DNA of 64,000 nt from Legionella sainthelensi. GTDB taxonomy: Bacteria > Pseudomonadota > Gammaproteobacteria > Legionellales > Legionellaceae. Positions 21,945-30,858 of this stretch are shown in pieces. The translations under genes were made by a program, and so were the position numbers. Position 1 is the stretch's first letter. Each line of letters starts with the position of its first letter. Location: NCBI RefSeq assembly GCF_900637685.1, contig NZ_LR134388.1:1127501-1191500 (forward strand), read 5' to 3'. The notes below the pieces were generated by a model. That model made no database searches, was not told the DNA's origin, and was given only the letters and a program-made list of their open reading frames with translations.

Positions 21945-22595
21945 TCAGGTGGGTGTAGCAAAAATCAAAGATTTTTGACCTGAAAAATAGGAAGTTAAGA
22001 TTAGAGAGAACGCCTCAAATACACTTTTAGATTGTAATCTGCAAGAGGTAATACTCGACATGGTTCTGGCAACGAAGTCAGAACCATAATCAGACCGAGT
22101 TCCTAAGTATTTTTTCTCCAAATAACTGCGGGTCTTAGAGGCTATCCGAAAAATTGGTGACATAGCCCGATCCAAATTAATTATGGATTGAATTTGACCA
22201 CTTAAGTTGTCCGCACAAGACGTAAAGTTAGCCGATTCAGAATATTTCATGAAAAGATAAAACCAAATTCTGTGGCTATCAAAAATGGGAGCGAGGGGAG
22301 GTCCTTTCTCACAAATTGCTTTCTCTATCATAATAAACGGAGATCGAAGGCCTAATAATGTGGGATAAAATCTAATGTTATAGTGAAGCAATGAAATTGA
22401 ATAAAAAATATTGTTTTTTTCCCAAGAAAGATCATTTGACGATTCTTCAATTTTTAGTTGTTGGAGAATTTTATATAATAATTCTAATTCATCTCTCTGT
22501 ATTTCACGTATATATCGATTTTCTATTTCGTTGGTTATTTTATTATTAATACGCTCAAGTTCTCCGAGAAAGGAGTTTAAAGTATTTTCATTCAT
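21945..22595 (-). CDS. Hypothetical protein, C-terminal part overwritten by a repeat
   Basis: 216-residue frame starting MNENTLNSFLGELERINNK. The first 130 residues look like a real helical protein (long Glu/Lys/Asn helices, RYIREIQRDELELLYKILQQL). From about residue 134 the frame crosses the 66-bp repeat (INLDRAMSPIFRIAS is repeat read-through) and the rest has no protein-like pattern. The true gene is therefore probably truncated by the repeat. No family is recognised, and only the N-terminal part should be trusted. Confidence 0.4.
   Translation of the reverse strand: MNENTLNSFLGELERINNKITNEIENRYIREIQRDELELLYKILQQLKIEESSNDLSWEKNNIFYSISLLHYNIRFYPTLLGLRSPFIMIEKAICEKGPPLAPIFDSHRIWFYLFMKYSESANFTSCADNLSGQIQSIINLDRAMSPIFRIASKTRSYLEKKYLGTRSDYGSDFVARTMSSITSCRLQSKSVFEAFSLILTSYFSGQKSLIFATPT
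22141..22207 (+). repeat. 66-bp repeat, copy B (inverted to copy A at 19191)
   Basis: Begins GGCTATCCGAAAAATTGGTG, then CATAGCCCGATCC, and ends GACCACTTAAG. It pairs with copy A. The GGCTATCCGAAAAA end also resembles the left end of the IS at 18201, so both copies look like IS or MITE ends. Confidence 0.7.
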
Positions 22596-22750
22596 GAATT
22601 GCCTCTAAATAGCTATGCACTTACTTTAAATATAGACATACCTTTAAATTATTCATTAGCTATGAGGGTAGAAGCATACAGTCATGAAAAACAAAAAATT
22701 TTGTTAGATGGAATATGGATCGAGAAAAAAATAATTAAGAAAAACATAAT

Positions 22751-22928
22751 GAAGATATTTTAGACTGGCTAGAGAAGCAAATAGAATCTCTAAGGAATCA
22801 AAAATCAGTCTTTTTGGGCGAATTTAATAGCTATACTTGCATTGTTGATTTCGATTATTTCCTTATATATAACTTATAAAAACCTTAATACTCATATTAA
22901 TTCCATAAGCTTTCGTTTTTCCAATTAG
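22751..22928 (+). pseudogene. Remnant of a small single-pass membrane protein
   Basis: A frame reading EDILDWLEKQIESLRNQKSVF changes by one base at a five-T run near 22814 into WANLIAILALLISIISLYITYK, a clear membrane helix, then stops. Layout: a short coiled helix followed by one transmembrane segment. There is no start codon with a ribosome-binding site, so it is probably a decayed gene. The 22610-22750 stretch before it is AT-rich with nothing recognised. Confidence 0.35.
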
Positions 22929-22981
22929 TTGGAAACCCCTTATCCGTTACTTTAAAATATTGTGTGCTCGGGAATAAATCA

Positions 22982-23134
22982 ATGATACAAATTGCCGCTT
23001 TAGCTGGAGCATCAGGTCGATACGTTTTGAAAGCAGCCGTAGATAATTATTTTGCAGAACGTACTTTGAGAAGAGACAGTAGTATTTCTTACCTTCTCAC
23101 ATTAGATAGACATATACAAAAAAGTAAAAAATAA
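22982..23134 (+). CDS. Short open frame, 50 residues, doubtful
   Basis: MIQIAALAGASGRYVLKAAV ... HIQKSKK. The N-terminal half is Ala-rich and helical, the C-terminal half basic. No ribosome-binding site or relatives are recognised. It is listed because it is the only coherent frame between 22930 and 23330. Confidence 0.25.
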   Translation: MIQIAALAGASGRYVLKAAVDNYFAERTLRRDSSISYLLTLDRHIQKSKK

Positions 23135-23334
23135 AAGAGATATCAATAAAAGAGATATCATTGAATACTACAAATACTATTTGGATAAGGTCTGATTAAT
23201 CGTAATCTCAGACTCAAAACTGTAATTCTATAAATAAATCTTTGAGCAATTTGGTCATATTATATTATTATGATAAAGAGTTTAGCGAGGTCTAGACTAA
23301 ACACCCCAATGTACAACAAAAAAAGGTATAGTTG

Positions 23335-23571
23335 ATGGACAGAACTTCTAATGCTCCACTGCACGGCATTACCCTAGAGGCTATCTTAAATAGTTTGTTG
23401 ATTTGTTATGGCTGGGAAGGCCTGGCAGAAAGAGTCAAAGTTAACTGCTTTTCTTCCAACCCCAGTATCAAATCAAGCCTTAAATTCCTGCGCAAAACAC
23501 CATGGGCAAGAAAGGAAATTGAAACTCTTTATCTTGCTTTCTTAAAAGATAAAAATTGCGACAACTCATAA
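23335..23571 (+). CDS. VF530/DUF2132 family DNA-binding protein
   Basis: 79 residues. The family pattern is plain: [30 protein letters not shown], then [19 protein letters not shown] and EIETLYL. VF530 proteins are small helical DNA-binding proteins of unknown process. The ATG at 23335 is preferred over the TTG before it, with AAAAGG upstream. A small S4 RNA-binding gene follows 20 bases downstream, so the pair is probably co-transcribed. Confidence 0.88.
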   Translation: MDRTSNAPLHGITLEAILNSLLICYGWEGLAERVKVNCFSSNPSIKSSLKFLRKTPWARKEIETLYLAFLKDKNCDNS

Positions 23572-23591
23572 TTACTGGAGTAATAAATAAT

Positions 23592-23810
23592 ATGAAGGAT
23601 GTTTTCATTAATAAAGAACCTGTTGAACTCTTTAAAATTCTTAAATTTGAAGGTATCACCTCGAGTGGAGCAGAAGCTAAGGATATTATAGCTGCGGGCT
23701 CAGTATTGGTAAACGGCATAATAGAAAAACAGAAAAGAAAAAAGATGGTTGCAGGAGATACGATTGAATTGAAAGGCGAGGTCTTTCGGCTAAAGTTGGG
23801 GGCTAATTAA
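23592..23810 (+). CDS. S4-domain RNA-binding protein (YbcJ-like)
   Basis: 72 residues, essentially one S4 domain: EPVELFKILKFEGITSSGAEAK, then IAAGSVLVNGIIEKQKRKKM and GDTIELKGEVFRL. It matches the small YbcJ group, which binds structured RNA. The start at 23592 is favoured because GGAGTAATAAATAAT precedes it and because the longer frame would overlap VF530. Confidence 0.85.
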   Translation: MKDVFINKEPVELFKILKFEGITSSGAEAKDIIAAGSVLVNGIIEKQKRKKMVAGDTIELKGEVFRLKLGAN

Positions 23811-24018
23811 CATTTCTATACACTCAGGTCCTAGTAAAAGTAGGTGAATATCAAGTAGGATTACAGCGTTCCAAAGATATTTTCATATTGTGAGAATAGG
23901 GCATTTATGGCGAGCCTTGGAGAGTATGCTAACTCTGATTACTGTGATAATCAGAGCTTATCTAATTATAGATTCCGTGGTTACAAGTCATAAGTGCAAG
24001 CGCCTTTTTATAACATAG

Positions 24019-24387
24019 TGTTCATTTCCATCTTCATTTCATGGCGCTGATTTCTTTTGTAAAAACTTCATTAGCCATGTTTTAGAACCGCTAGGCATTA
24101 CTTTAATCAAAGAACAAAATCAGTGGGCGGGATTTCGCAAACAAGGTAAGCCTGAATTCTCGTTTGGCGAAGGGAAAAAGTGTGATTATTTTAGCTATAT
24201 TACTTTTGTTGCAGAAAATAAAAAAGCTGTGGAACAGTTTTACACCATAGCTTTGCAACAAGGGGAAACATGTAATGGCGAACCTAAATATAGAACCCAT
24301 TATTACCCTCATTATTATGGCGCCTTTATCATTGATCCAGATAGTCATTATATAGGAGCTATTACGCACCCTAAAATGTCGCAATAA
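24019..24387 (+). pseudogene. VOC (glyoxalase/bleomycin-resistance) family protein, start missing
   Basis: An open frame reads ADFFCKNFISHVLEPLGITL, KPEFSFGEGK, SYITFVAENKKAVEQFY, YYPHYYGAFIIDPDSHYIGA and stops at 24387. This is a single VOC module with the usual AFIIDPDSHYIGA end that carries a metal ligand position. There is no in-frame start codon: a stop lies at 24016-24018, and the expected N-terminal beta strand is garbled. The 5' end has decayed. It was probably a dioxygenase- or glyoxalase-type enzyme. Confidence 0.6.
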
Positions 24388-24404
24388 GTTAAGTAATTGC
24401 CCCA

Positions 24405-25095
24405 TCAAGAAGCTCTGTAAAAGCAAATAAGCATTATGTGGTTTAACGAATTTGATTTAATAAAGCATTCATGAATAGAGCCTGTTCTCACACGAAACTC
24501 ACTTAAACCAGGCGATGTTTTTCGTTGCCATATAGCCATATACAGTGCGTCACATACCAGAGAAGCTTTCATTCTCGAGCTCATGCTCCAACCCCTGATC
24601 TTTCGTGAAAATAAATCCATAACAACGGCTAAATACAGCCAACCCTCTTGAGTCCAGACATAAGTAATATCTGAAACATAGGCTATATTTGCTTCAGCTA
24701 CATGAAATTGCCTATTTAAAACATTTTCATAAACCGGTTGTTTATGTTTACTGTTAGTAGTGACTTTGTATTTTTTCCGGTAACGAACAAAAACCTTTGC
24801 TTCTTTCATTAAGCTGTGAGTTCTTCGTCGTCCTACTGGATAGCCCAATACATTTTATGCCTTCTTCATTGGCGACTTCCATAACAATAATGACTCGACT
24901 CAGCTATCTTTTTTATCCACTCTATCAATTCATCATGCAGGGGATCTTTAGGTTTATTGTTCTGGCGTTTTTGATAGCTATAATAGCTTTGTCGAGTTAC
25001 GCCCAGTAGTTGGCACAATACGCCAACAGGCCAGATCTTCTTGTGTTGGGCAATAAACGAATATTTTACTTCGATTCCTGAGCAAAGAAGACCGC
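24405..25095 (-). pseudogene. IS3-family transposase OrfB, truncated at both ends
   Basis: Pieces of an IS3 OrfB lie in two frames. The 5' part (25095-24850) gives AAVFFAQES, KIWPVGVLCQLLGVTRQSYY and KDPLHDELIEWIKKIAE. The 3' part (24848-24405) gives GYPVGRRRTHSLMKEAKVFV, VSDITYVWTQEGWLYLAVVMDLFSRKIRGW (first catalytic Asp and following strand), then TSPGL. After that the expected HSDRGSQY is replaced by unrelated sequence from about 24493, so the C-terminal catalytic residues are lost. The 5' part is detached from OrfA by the IS1111-type insertion. Confidence 0.75.
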
Positions 25096-26700
25096 TGCCT
25101 TCCTAAGAAACTCCTTTTACATAAGGGTTCGGATTTTCCTGTAGAGTGTATCCCAAAGCCGCTGCTTTTCTTGATAAATTACTAAGTAGCCGTTTTTGAT
25201 AACGCTCTTCATAATAGTTTGCGCCAGGATCCGTATACTTCATGCCATAACGTATCGTATTATAAAATAAAGTTGCAATCTTTCTTGCTGTAGCCGTAAT
25301 CGCTTTTGATTTACCTGTTCGAGCGCTTAATCGTCGATAAAAAGCGCCCAATGCTGTACTGGTTCTTCCGAGTGTCGTAGCAGCTAACCTTAAGACTGCA
25401 GCGGCTCGACTCGATGAACGACGGGTTTTGGTCGATAATACTTTTCCGCCTGATATTTTATTGCCTGATGATAGACAAAGCCAAGATGTGAAATGCTTGC
25501 TGGTTGGCCAACGCGACATATCATTGCCGCATTCAGCGATTAACTTTAGTGCTAATGAGGGTCCAATGCCATGAATTTGTGTTAAATCAATCCCCAATAC
25601 TTGATATAGAGCTGCCCTGACATCAAAACTTAAATCGTTAGGTTGCTTAGTTCGATGTTTTGCTTTAGGCAATGGCTCTGTTGGTGATTCATTTTTCTTC
25701 TGTACAAGATTTAATGTTATTTCTATTCGCTTATCACATTCACTGACTTTGTCAGAATAATAATCAAACAACTCGACAGCTTGTTTCAAAGTAAATAGGT
25801 GCTCTTCTTGATAATTACCCATTAATGCGCTTTCGATCGCTTCTACTGATTCCTTGCAACGGGTATCCCTATAGGAAGCTAATTTCCTAGGGTTATATTC
25901 ACCAGCAATAATGGCTCTAATAATTTTCATTCCAGTTACTCCAGTCACATCTGAAACCACGTGATGTAATTGTAGGTTCATTTGCATTAAAGCTTTCTGC
26001 ATATGTTGAATATGAGAAGCTTTAAATTCTAACAAACGCTCGCGCTGTCTTATATAGGCTCGCAATACCGCAATATCTTTACCTGGCCTAAAACTAGCAC
26101 GCAACAATCCATATTGATGCAACCGCTGAATCCATTGCGCATCATTAACGTCGGTTTTACGTCCAGGAACATTTTTTGCCTCTCTGGCATTGACTAAAAA
26201 TACTTCAAAGCCATAACTTTCAAGAATTTCAAAAGCAGGAATCCAATAAATACCTGTTGATTCCATAGCAATGCTCGTTATCTTGCACTCTTGAAGCCAT
26301 TTTGCCATTTCATGAAGTTCAGTTGTAAAACTTTGAAATGTGCGGACTGGTTCTTTTGATAAATTGTTGCCTACTGCTACAACATGAAATTTGGATCCAA
26401 TATCAATCCCTGCAGCATTAGCATGGATAATAGGCATGCCAGACTTTTTATTAAATGAGCTCATTCTTTTCCTCTCAAATTAAATCAACCAAAGAGCGGG
26501 GTAGCAATGAATAATCACCTTCCTAAACGGGGTCACTAGTGTGCCTCCAATGCCGGGTTCGCAGTACGCCCTGGACCATGTTTTTTAACGGGGTATAAAA
26601 CCACCAATAGGCGGACGGTCGCTCTCTTTGGGTGGTAAAATTATATTGAAAAATTCAGAGGAGTTTCTATTTAACAGGGCAAGATCGTGTCTTTCGGTTG
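25096..26700 (-). mobile_element. IS1111/IS110-type insertion sequence inside an IS3 element
   Basis: Bounded by the resumption of IS3 coding sequence on both sides: GAAATCTTAAAAAA at about 26700, and the AGGCAGCGGTCTTC codons at about 25095. About 235 bases of non-coding DNA lie between the transposase start and the 26700 edge, including GC-rich blocks (26520-26640), as in IS1111 relatives, which use a long end region and make no target duplication. Confidence 0.65.
25103..26464 (-). CDS. IS110/IS1111-family DEDD transposase
   Basis: 453 residues, intact. The N-terminal RuvC-like domain has AAGIDIGSKFHVVAVG (first Asp), SIAMESTGIYWIPAFE (Glu) and GRKTDVNDAQWIQ (Asp pair). The C-terminal Transposase_20 domain has YQVLGIDLTQIHGIGPSLALKLIAECG. 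Length and order are typical. The gene appears functional, unlike most other transposases here. Confidence 0.92.
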   Translation of the reverse strand: MSSFNKKSGMPIIHANAAGIDIGSKFHVVAVGNNLSKEPVRTFQSFTTELHEMAKWLQECKITSIAMESTGIYWIPAFEILESYGFEVFLVNAREAKNVPGRKTDVNDAQWIQRLHQYGLLRASFRPGKDIAVLRAYIRQRERLLEFKASHIQHMQKALMQMNLQLHHVVSDVTGVTGMKIIRAIIAGEYNPRKLASYRDTRCKESVEAIESALMGNYQEEHLFTLKQAVELFDYYSDKVSECDKRIEITLNLVQKKNESPTEPLPKAKHRTKQPNDLSFDVRAALYQVLGIDLTQIHGIGPSLALKLIAECGNDMSRWPTSKHFTSWLCLSSGNKISGGKVLSTKTRRSSSRAAAVLRLAATTLGRTSTALGAFYRRLSARTGKSKAITATARKIATLFYNTIRYGMKYTDPGANYYEERYQKRLLSNLSRKAAALGYTLQENPNPYVKGVS

Positions 26701-26960
26701 TTTTTTAAGATTTCCTTTTCCATTTTTAGGCGCTTATTTTCTTCCTGTAGGCGGCGTATTTCTAATTGCTCTGCTGTTAACTTACCATTGCCTCGAAATG
26801 CCTCACTATCAGGTTCTTGGTGTTCTCTAATCCAGCGACTAAGAAGAGCTTGATGAACCCCTAAACTTTTAGCTGCCTCTGTGCAACCATAGCCTTGATC
26901 TAATACAAGACTCACTGCATCAAGTTTAAATTCTTTTGAATACTTCTTTCTTACTGCCAT
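26667..26960 (-). CDS. IS3-family OrfA, C-terminal end altered by IS insertion
   Basis: 97 residues. Helix-turn-helix with leucine zipper: KYSKEFKLDAVSLVLDQGYG, AKSLGVHQALLSRWIREHQ, then RRLQEENKRLKMEKEILK. The natural OrfA continues LKKAAAFFA; here the sequence turns to NNRKTRSCPVK at the IS1111-type insertion, so the frameshift site needed to make OrfAB is lost. Confidence 0.82.
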   Translation of the reverse strand: MAVRKKYSKEFKLDAVSLVLDQGYGCTEAAKSLGVHQALLSRWIREHQEPDSEAFRGNGKLTAEQLEIRRLQEENKRLKMEKEILKNNRKTRSCPVK

Positions 26961-27055
26961 TATCTTCTCCAGTTAAGTACATTATCTCTTAACTGGGATG
27001 TCAAAATCTATTAGACCACATCATTCCGCTATAAACCTTACTACGGCTAGATTCC

Positions 27056-27097
27056 GCTGCATGACCACTGAGTCCCTGGACCCTGCGGACATGCAGC
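27056..27097. repeat. GC-rich imperfect palindrome
   Basis: GCTGCATG and CATGCAGC form an 8-bp perfect stem enclosing a GC-rich 26-base loop. It lies between the IS3 end and the SnoaL-like gene, and may be a dispersed repeat or a 3' mRNA structure. Confidence 0.4.
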
Positions 27098-27131
27098 AAA
27101 ACGTAACCATCAGGCGAATTGTCAATGGACT

Positions 27132-27653
27132 TTAATGTTTTAATTGCGTTTCAGATTTCCAAAAAGCGTCTTCTTCGGGTTGGTTTGCTGAAAAAAGATA
27201 GACCTCGACAATTTGACCATTATTAATTTTCATCAAGTCAACTCCGTCCATAGACAGTCTGCTGCCATTGGATTTATGGGCGGAGAAATGAAGGGTAGCG
27301 GCTACTAAGAAGTTATTAGCCATGATATTTTTTACTTCATCGATTTTGAAAGTATTTTCACTGATTTTCATAAATTGACCAAATAGTGAAAATACTTCCT
27401 GCTTACCGTAATAAGTTTTTGACAAAGCACCATTTCCAGGTTGATGCCAAATGATATTTTCAGAAAGCAGGCTATCGAGCAAGGCCATGTCACCAGTGGC
27501 TAGAGCTTCAAAATATTTTTGTACTATTTGAACTTCGCTTTCAGACTGCGTTGCCTTCGGAATATAGTAAGCATGGGCAGTCACGACCTGAAAGAGCATT
27601 GCAAAACAGAGAGTTATATTTCTTGTCCAGTTACTTGTTTGTTTTCGTATCAT
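27132..27653 (-). CDS. Secreted SnoaL-like (NTF2-fold) protein
   Basis: 173 residues. Signal peptide (NITLCFAMLFQVVTAHAYY), then a SnoaL/ketosteroid-isomerase-like domain: VQKYFEALATGDMALLDSLLSENIIWHQPG, GKQEVFSLFGQF and MDGVDLMKINNGQIVEVYLFSA. Such proteins bind small hydrophobic ligands, but the ligand is unknown. It lies 87 bases downstream of an AraC-type regulator gene on the same strand, which may control it. Confidence 0.82.
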   Translation of the reverse strand: MIRKQTSNWTRNITLCFAMLFQVVTAHAYYIPKATQSESEVQIVQKYFEALATGDMALLDSLLSENIIWHQPGNGALSKTYYGKQEVFSLFGQFMKISENTFKIDEVKNIMANNFLVAATLHFSAHKSNGSRLSMDGVDLMKINNGQIVEVYLFSANQPEEDAFWKSETQLKH

Positions 27654-27740
27654 CCTATTTTCTCCTCACGGTTTGTTGTTTCACTTACGCAGTTTATGAG
27701 CATGGAGAAAGAAATGATTCTAAAAACTCGCCATTAATTT

Positions 27741-28598
27741 TCAGTTTTTAGCCATATTGAGATATTCAGAAGGCAATTGCCCGGTATGAGTCCGAAAGGT
27801 TGCAATGAATTGACCTAAGGAATTATAGCCTACCGTAAAGGCTACCTGAGTAACGGAGTTTCCAGATAAGCGTAGGAGTTCCTTTGCTTTTGTTATTCGA
27901 TAATGAATCAGCCACTGCTTGGGTTGGAGTCCTGTTTCAATCACTGCCAAACGATTAAGACTACGACTACTCAATCCGGAATGACGTGCTACATCATTCA
28001 TATTAATATTTTCTGCTAAGTGCTCCCGCATGTAATTTAAGGCTATTTTTAAACGTGGATCGCTCGCTTTTGCTTCTAAATGCTCCACTGATTGTATGTA
28101 ATTGGAGGAAGTCTGCATAAGTATCTCATGCAAAGTTTCAAAAAATACCTGAATTAACGATTGTGCATTGTTTGTTTTCGGGTGGAGTAATAAATAAAAG
28201 AGTAGCTCCTTTATCAAATGATCCACTGGAAGAATTAAGGGTACTGAAGAAGAAAAGCTCGCTTGGTATTTGTTAGAATCAATCAAAGCAATTAGCCGCT
28301 CGCCACTTTTAGTAGTGGAAGAAAAAGAATGCGTCAGATTGGGCGGCAGGTATAACATTTTACTCACACCCAATTGCAGCGCTTTCCCCTCCAAAATAAT
28401 GCTGATTTCTCCTTGCAAAGGGATAAATAAAAGTGCTTCTTGTAAAGTGATTTGCTGAACCTGCTTCCCAGGAAGATTTTGATGAATCAGATATAGACCA
28501 TCAAAACTTACCGAGATGTCTTTACCCTTTTTCATGAATGTCCTCGGTAGACAGATATTGTATTGCTTACAGTCTGGAATTATAGTGGTATGCACCAA
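27741..28598 (-). CDS. AraC-family transcriptional regulator
   Basis: 285 residues. The N-terminal cupin-like domain (IPLQGEISIILEGKALQLG, MLYLPPNLTHSF) should sense a ligand. The C-terminal double helix-turn-helix starts with ALNYMREHLAENINMNDVARHSGLSSRSLNRL and includes KAKELLRLSGNSVTQVAFTVGYNSLGQFIATFRTHTGQLPSEY, a full AraC signature. It stands upstream of the SnoaL-like gene. Repeats that could be operator sites lie 140-260 bases before its start. Confidence 0.92.
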   Translation of the reverse strand: MVHTTIIPDCKQYNICLPRTFMKKGKDISVSFDGLYLIHQNLPGKQVQQITLQEALLFIPLQGEISIILEGKALQLGVSKMLYLPPNLTHSFSSTTKSGERLIALIDSNKYQASFSSSVPLILPVDHLIKELLFYLLLHPKTNNAQSLIQVFFETLHEILMQTSSNYIQSVEHLEAKASDPRLKIALNYMREHLAENINMNDVARHSGLSSRSLNRLAVIETGLQPKQWLIHYRITKAKELLRLSGNSVTQVAFTVGYNSLGQFIATFRTHTGQLPSEYLNMAKN

Positions 28599-28737
28599 TT
28601 ATTTTCAAATTCAATATTCCTGTTATGTATTCAGGGATTTGTCAGGTTTTTTTCTTCATTCTAATGGCTTCTCTCGCATTAGCAAATTCTCATTCTGATA
28701 ATATCAACCATTTGCGTGGCTAATGAGGCGTGTTATC

Positions 28738-28860
28738 GTTTGTGATAGATAACGTACCTTATCCATCACAAACAGGGTATAAGCATGAAAAATAACAAAA
28801 GAGGCGTTATGAATTTACGAGATAAGCAAAATTCAAAAAACCAAAATTTGTGATGGATAA
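28738..28860. promoter_or_regulatory. Three copies of a TTTGTGATGGATAA motif
   Basis: GTTTGTGATAGATAA (28738-28752) is followed, inverted, by TTATCCATCACAAAC (28759-28773), and a third direct copy TTTGTGATGGATAA stands at 28847-28860. The first two form a near-perfect 15-bp inverted pair with a six-base centre. A 22-codon open frame (28785-28853) lies between them and is probably chance. The position between the AraC gene and srkA fits operator sites for one of them. Confidence 0.45.
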
Positions 28861-28954
28861 GATTCTTCATCCTTCGGATGTGGCTATTGGTACCGACTCC
28901 TTGCATTAAAAAATTATTATATTTGAGTGGTTAAGGAGCAGATAGGCCTTTCAA

Positions 28955-29935
28955 TTAGCATTCAATTTGATCTAGTAATTCAATCTGTTCATTAAGATTG
29001 ACTATCTGATTTTGCCAATATACAGGCGTATTAAACCACGGAAAACTCAAGGGGAAAGCTGGATCTGTCCAGCGTTTTGCAAGCCATCCTGAAAAATGAA
29101 GCATGCGTAGTGTACGTAATGCCTCTATTAAATGGCGTTCTCGTGGATTAAAATCATGAAATTCACAATAACCTCGTAAAATCTTCTCTAATTGTAAATC
29201 CATTTGTTCCTGTTCACCGGAAAGAAGCATCCAAATATCCTGTATTGCAGGACCCATGAGGCAGTCGTCTAAGTCCACGATATGTGGACCCGATTCGTTC
29301 CATAAAACATTTCCAGCATGACAATCGCCGTGCAAGCGGATTTGATCAACGTGAACTATAGATTTAAATATCTGTTCTATCTTTTGTAATGCTGTTTCGG
29401 CTGTTTTGCAAAAATTAGGTATTAAATAATCAGGAATAAAATTTTGCTCAAGCAGAAGTTTGTAAGGATCATGCCCATATGTTTGAGGATTTAATTGCAT
29501 GCGATGCTTAAATGACTTGAATGCACTAATTCTATGTATGCGCCCTATAAAGCGGCCCATCCATTCTAGTTGCTCACTATTATCCAATTCTAGTGCATGA
29601 CCTCCGCGCCTAGGAAAGAGTGAGAATCTGAAATCATGATAATGGTGTAAGGTTTGGTCATTTATAATTAGAGGTGAAATAATGGGAATTTCATGTTGTA
29701 CTAATTCAAGTGAAAACTGGTGCTCCTCTAAAATAGCTTCTGAACTCCAACGATTCGGTCTATAGAATTTAGCTATGAGGGGCTCATCATTTTCAATTCC
29801 TATTTGATAAACGCGGTTTTCATAACTATTGAGTGCGATTAAACTGCCGGTACAAAGAAGCCCCGTGCTTTCAACTGCATCCAAAATGGCATTGGGATCG
29901 AGTCGTGTATAGGGTGTTTGATTCTCGTGATTCAA
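28955..29935 (-). CDS. srkA: Stress response kinase A (RdoA/YihE-type Ser/Thr kinase)
   Basis: 326 residues, the usual SrkA length. It is a eukaryote-like/APH-fold kinase in the cytosol that protects cells from stress-induced death and acts with the Cpx response in enterobacteria. The N-lobe has NRVYQIGIENDEPLIAKFYRPNRW (ATP-site Lys in AKFY). The C-lobe has QIRLHGDCHAGNVLWNE (catalytic Asp) and PHIVDLDDCLMGPAIQDIW (metal-binding Asp). All are intact. No Cpx box was recognised. Confidence 0.92.
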   Translation of the reverse strand: MNHENQTPYTRLDPNAILDAVESTGLLCTGSLIALNSYENRVYQIGIENDEPLIAKFYRPNRWSSEAILEEHQFSLELVQHEIPIISPLIINDQTLHHYHDFRFSLFPRRGGHALELDNSEQLEWMGRFIGRIHRISAFKSFKHRMQLNPQTYGHDPYKLLLEQNFIPDYLIPNFCKTAETALQKIEQIFKSIVHVDQIRLHGDCHAGNVLWNESGPHIVDLDDCLMGPAIQDIWMLLSGEQEQMDLQLEKILRGYCEFHDFNPRERHLIEALRTLRMLHFSGWLAKRWTDPAFPLSFPWFNTPVYWQNQIVNLNEQIELLDQIEC

Positions 29936-30219
29936 ATACGAATTCTCTGCTGGGAAAATATAGGGGTGTGTTATATAGAATGTATGTTAACACAATAATA
30001 TTTTTTTCCAAAAAACGATAATTAGTTGGTGCCTTTTGTAATAGTTCTGTTAGAAGGAGGAATTATCAAACAAAGTTTAAAAAAACCACCGTATAATCGA
30101 ACCATTCAATATTTGTATATATTTTTAATTTCATTATCACATCTCGGTTTAAAAAACTGTTTCATTTATATAATGTTTAATTTAGACTACATATAACCTT
30201 ATGTTGAACTAAATACTCT

Positions 30220-30858
30220 ATGTTAATTGGCTATGCTCGAATTTCTACCACCAACCAAAATTTAGATTCACAAATTGATGCTTTGAAGAAAGCTGGATGT
30301 GAGAAAATTTATCAAGATCAAATTAGTGGTTCTGCAATAAACCGACCGGCTTTGGATGAATTAATTCAGGATATTAGAAAAGATGACGTTTTAGTCATAT
30401 GGAAGTTAGACCGGCTAGGGCGATCTTTTAAAGATTTAATTACATTAGTAAATAATCTTCTGGAAAGAGGAGTGGGTCTTAAAAGTCTGAATGACCCGAT
30501 AGATACAACCACTGCGCAAGGACGATTAATATTCAATATATTTGGTTCTCTTGCGGAATTTGAACGAGACCTGATAAGAGAGCGGACACTTGCAGGATTA
30601 GAAGCAGCAAGATTGCGAGGAAAAAAGGGAGGGCGTCCGGCTGGTCTATCAAAGTCTGCTCAAGGAAAGGCGCACTCATCAGAGTTACTCTACAAGGAAG
30701 GAAAGCTTAGTGTTGCTGAGATTTGCATGCAACTTGATTTAAGCAAAGCGACGTTTTACAAATATTTGAAATTAAGAGGAGTATCTATTTCTGCTGATAA
30801 TTATAGAGCCAGGTATAAACCTCCAACAAGTATCATTATAGATAAAGATAAGGAATGA
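30220..30858 (+). CDS. Serine recombinase, resolvase/invertase type
   Basis: 212 residues. Catalytic Ser9 is in GYARISTTNQNLDSQ, with KLDRLGRSFKDL and FGSLAEFERDLIRERT further on. A C-terminal Hin-type helix-turn-helix follows: KEGKLSVAEICMQLDLSKATFYKYL. It resembles Tn3 resolvases and Pin-like invertases. No transposase, res site or invertible repeats were recognised around it, so its substrate is unclear; it may be a remnant of a lost mobile element. The 29936-30219 spacer is very AT-rich with nothing seen. Confidence 0.9.
   Translation: MLIGYARISTTNQNLDSQIDALKKAGCEKIYQDQISGSAINRPALDELIQDIRKDDVLVIWKLDRLGRSFKDLITLVNNLLERGVGLKSLNDPIDTTTAQGRLIFNIFGSLAEFERDLIRERTLAGLEAARLRGKKGGRPAGLSKSAQGKAHSSELLYKEGKLSVAEICMQLDLSKATFYKYLKLRGVSISADNYRARYKPPTSIIIDKDKE

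Larger units (their letters stand above)
24493..27003 (-). mobile_element. IS3-family element interrupted by an IS1111-type element
   Basis: OrfA (26960-26667) and OrfB (25095-24493) are parts of one IS3 element. The OrfA end lies at about 27003, where the minus strand begins TGACATCCCAGTTAAGAG. The other end is missing because OrfB is truncated at about 24493. A complete IS110/IS1111-type element sits in the OrfA-OrfB junction, splitting LKK from AAVFFAQES. Confidence 0.75.

Noticed and set aside
30220..30858. Invertible segment controlled by the serine recombinase
   Set aside because: No inverted recombination sites were noticed beside it.
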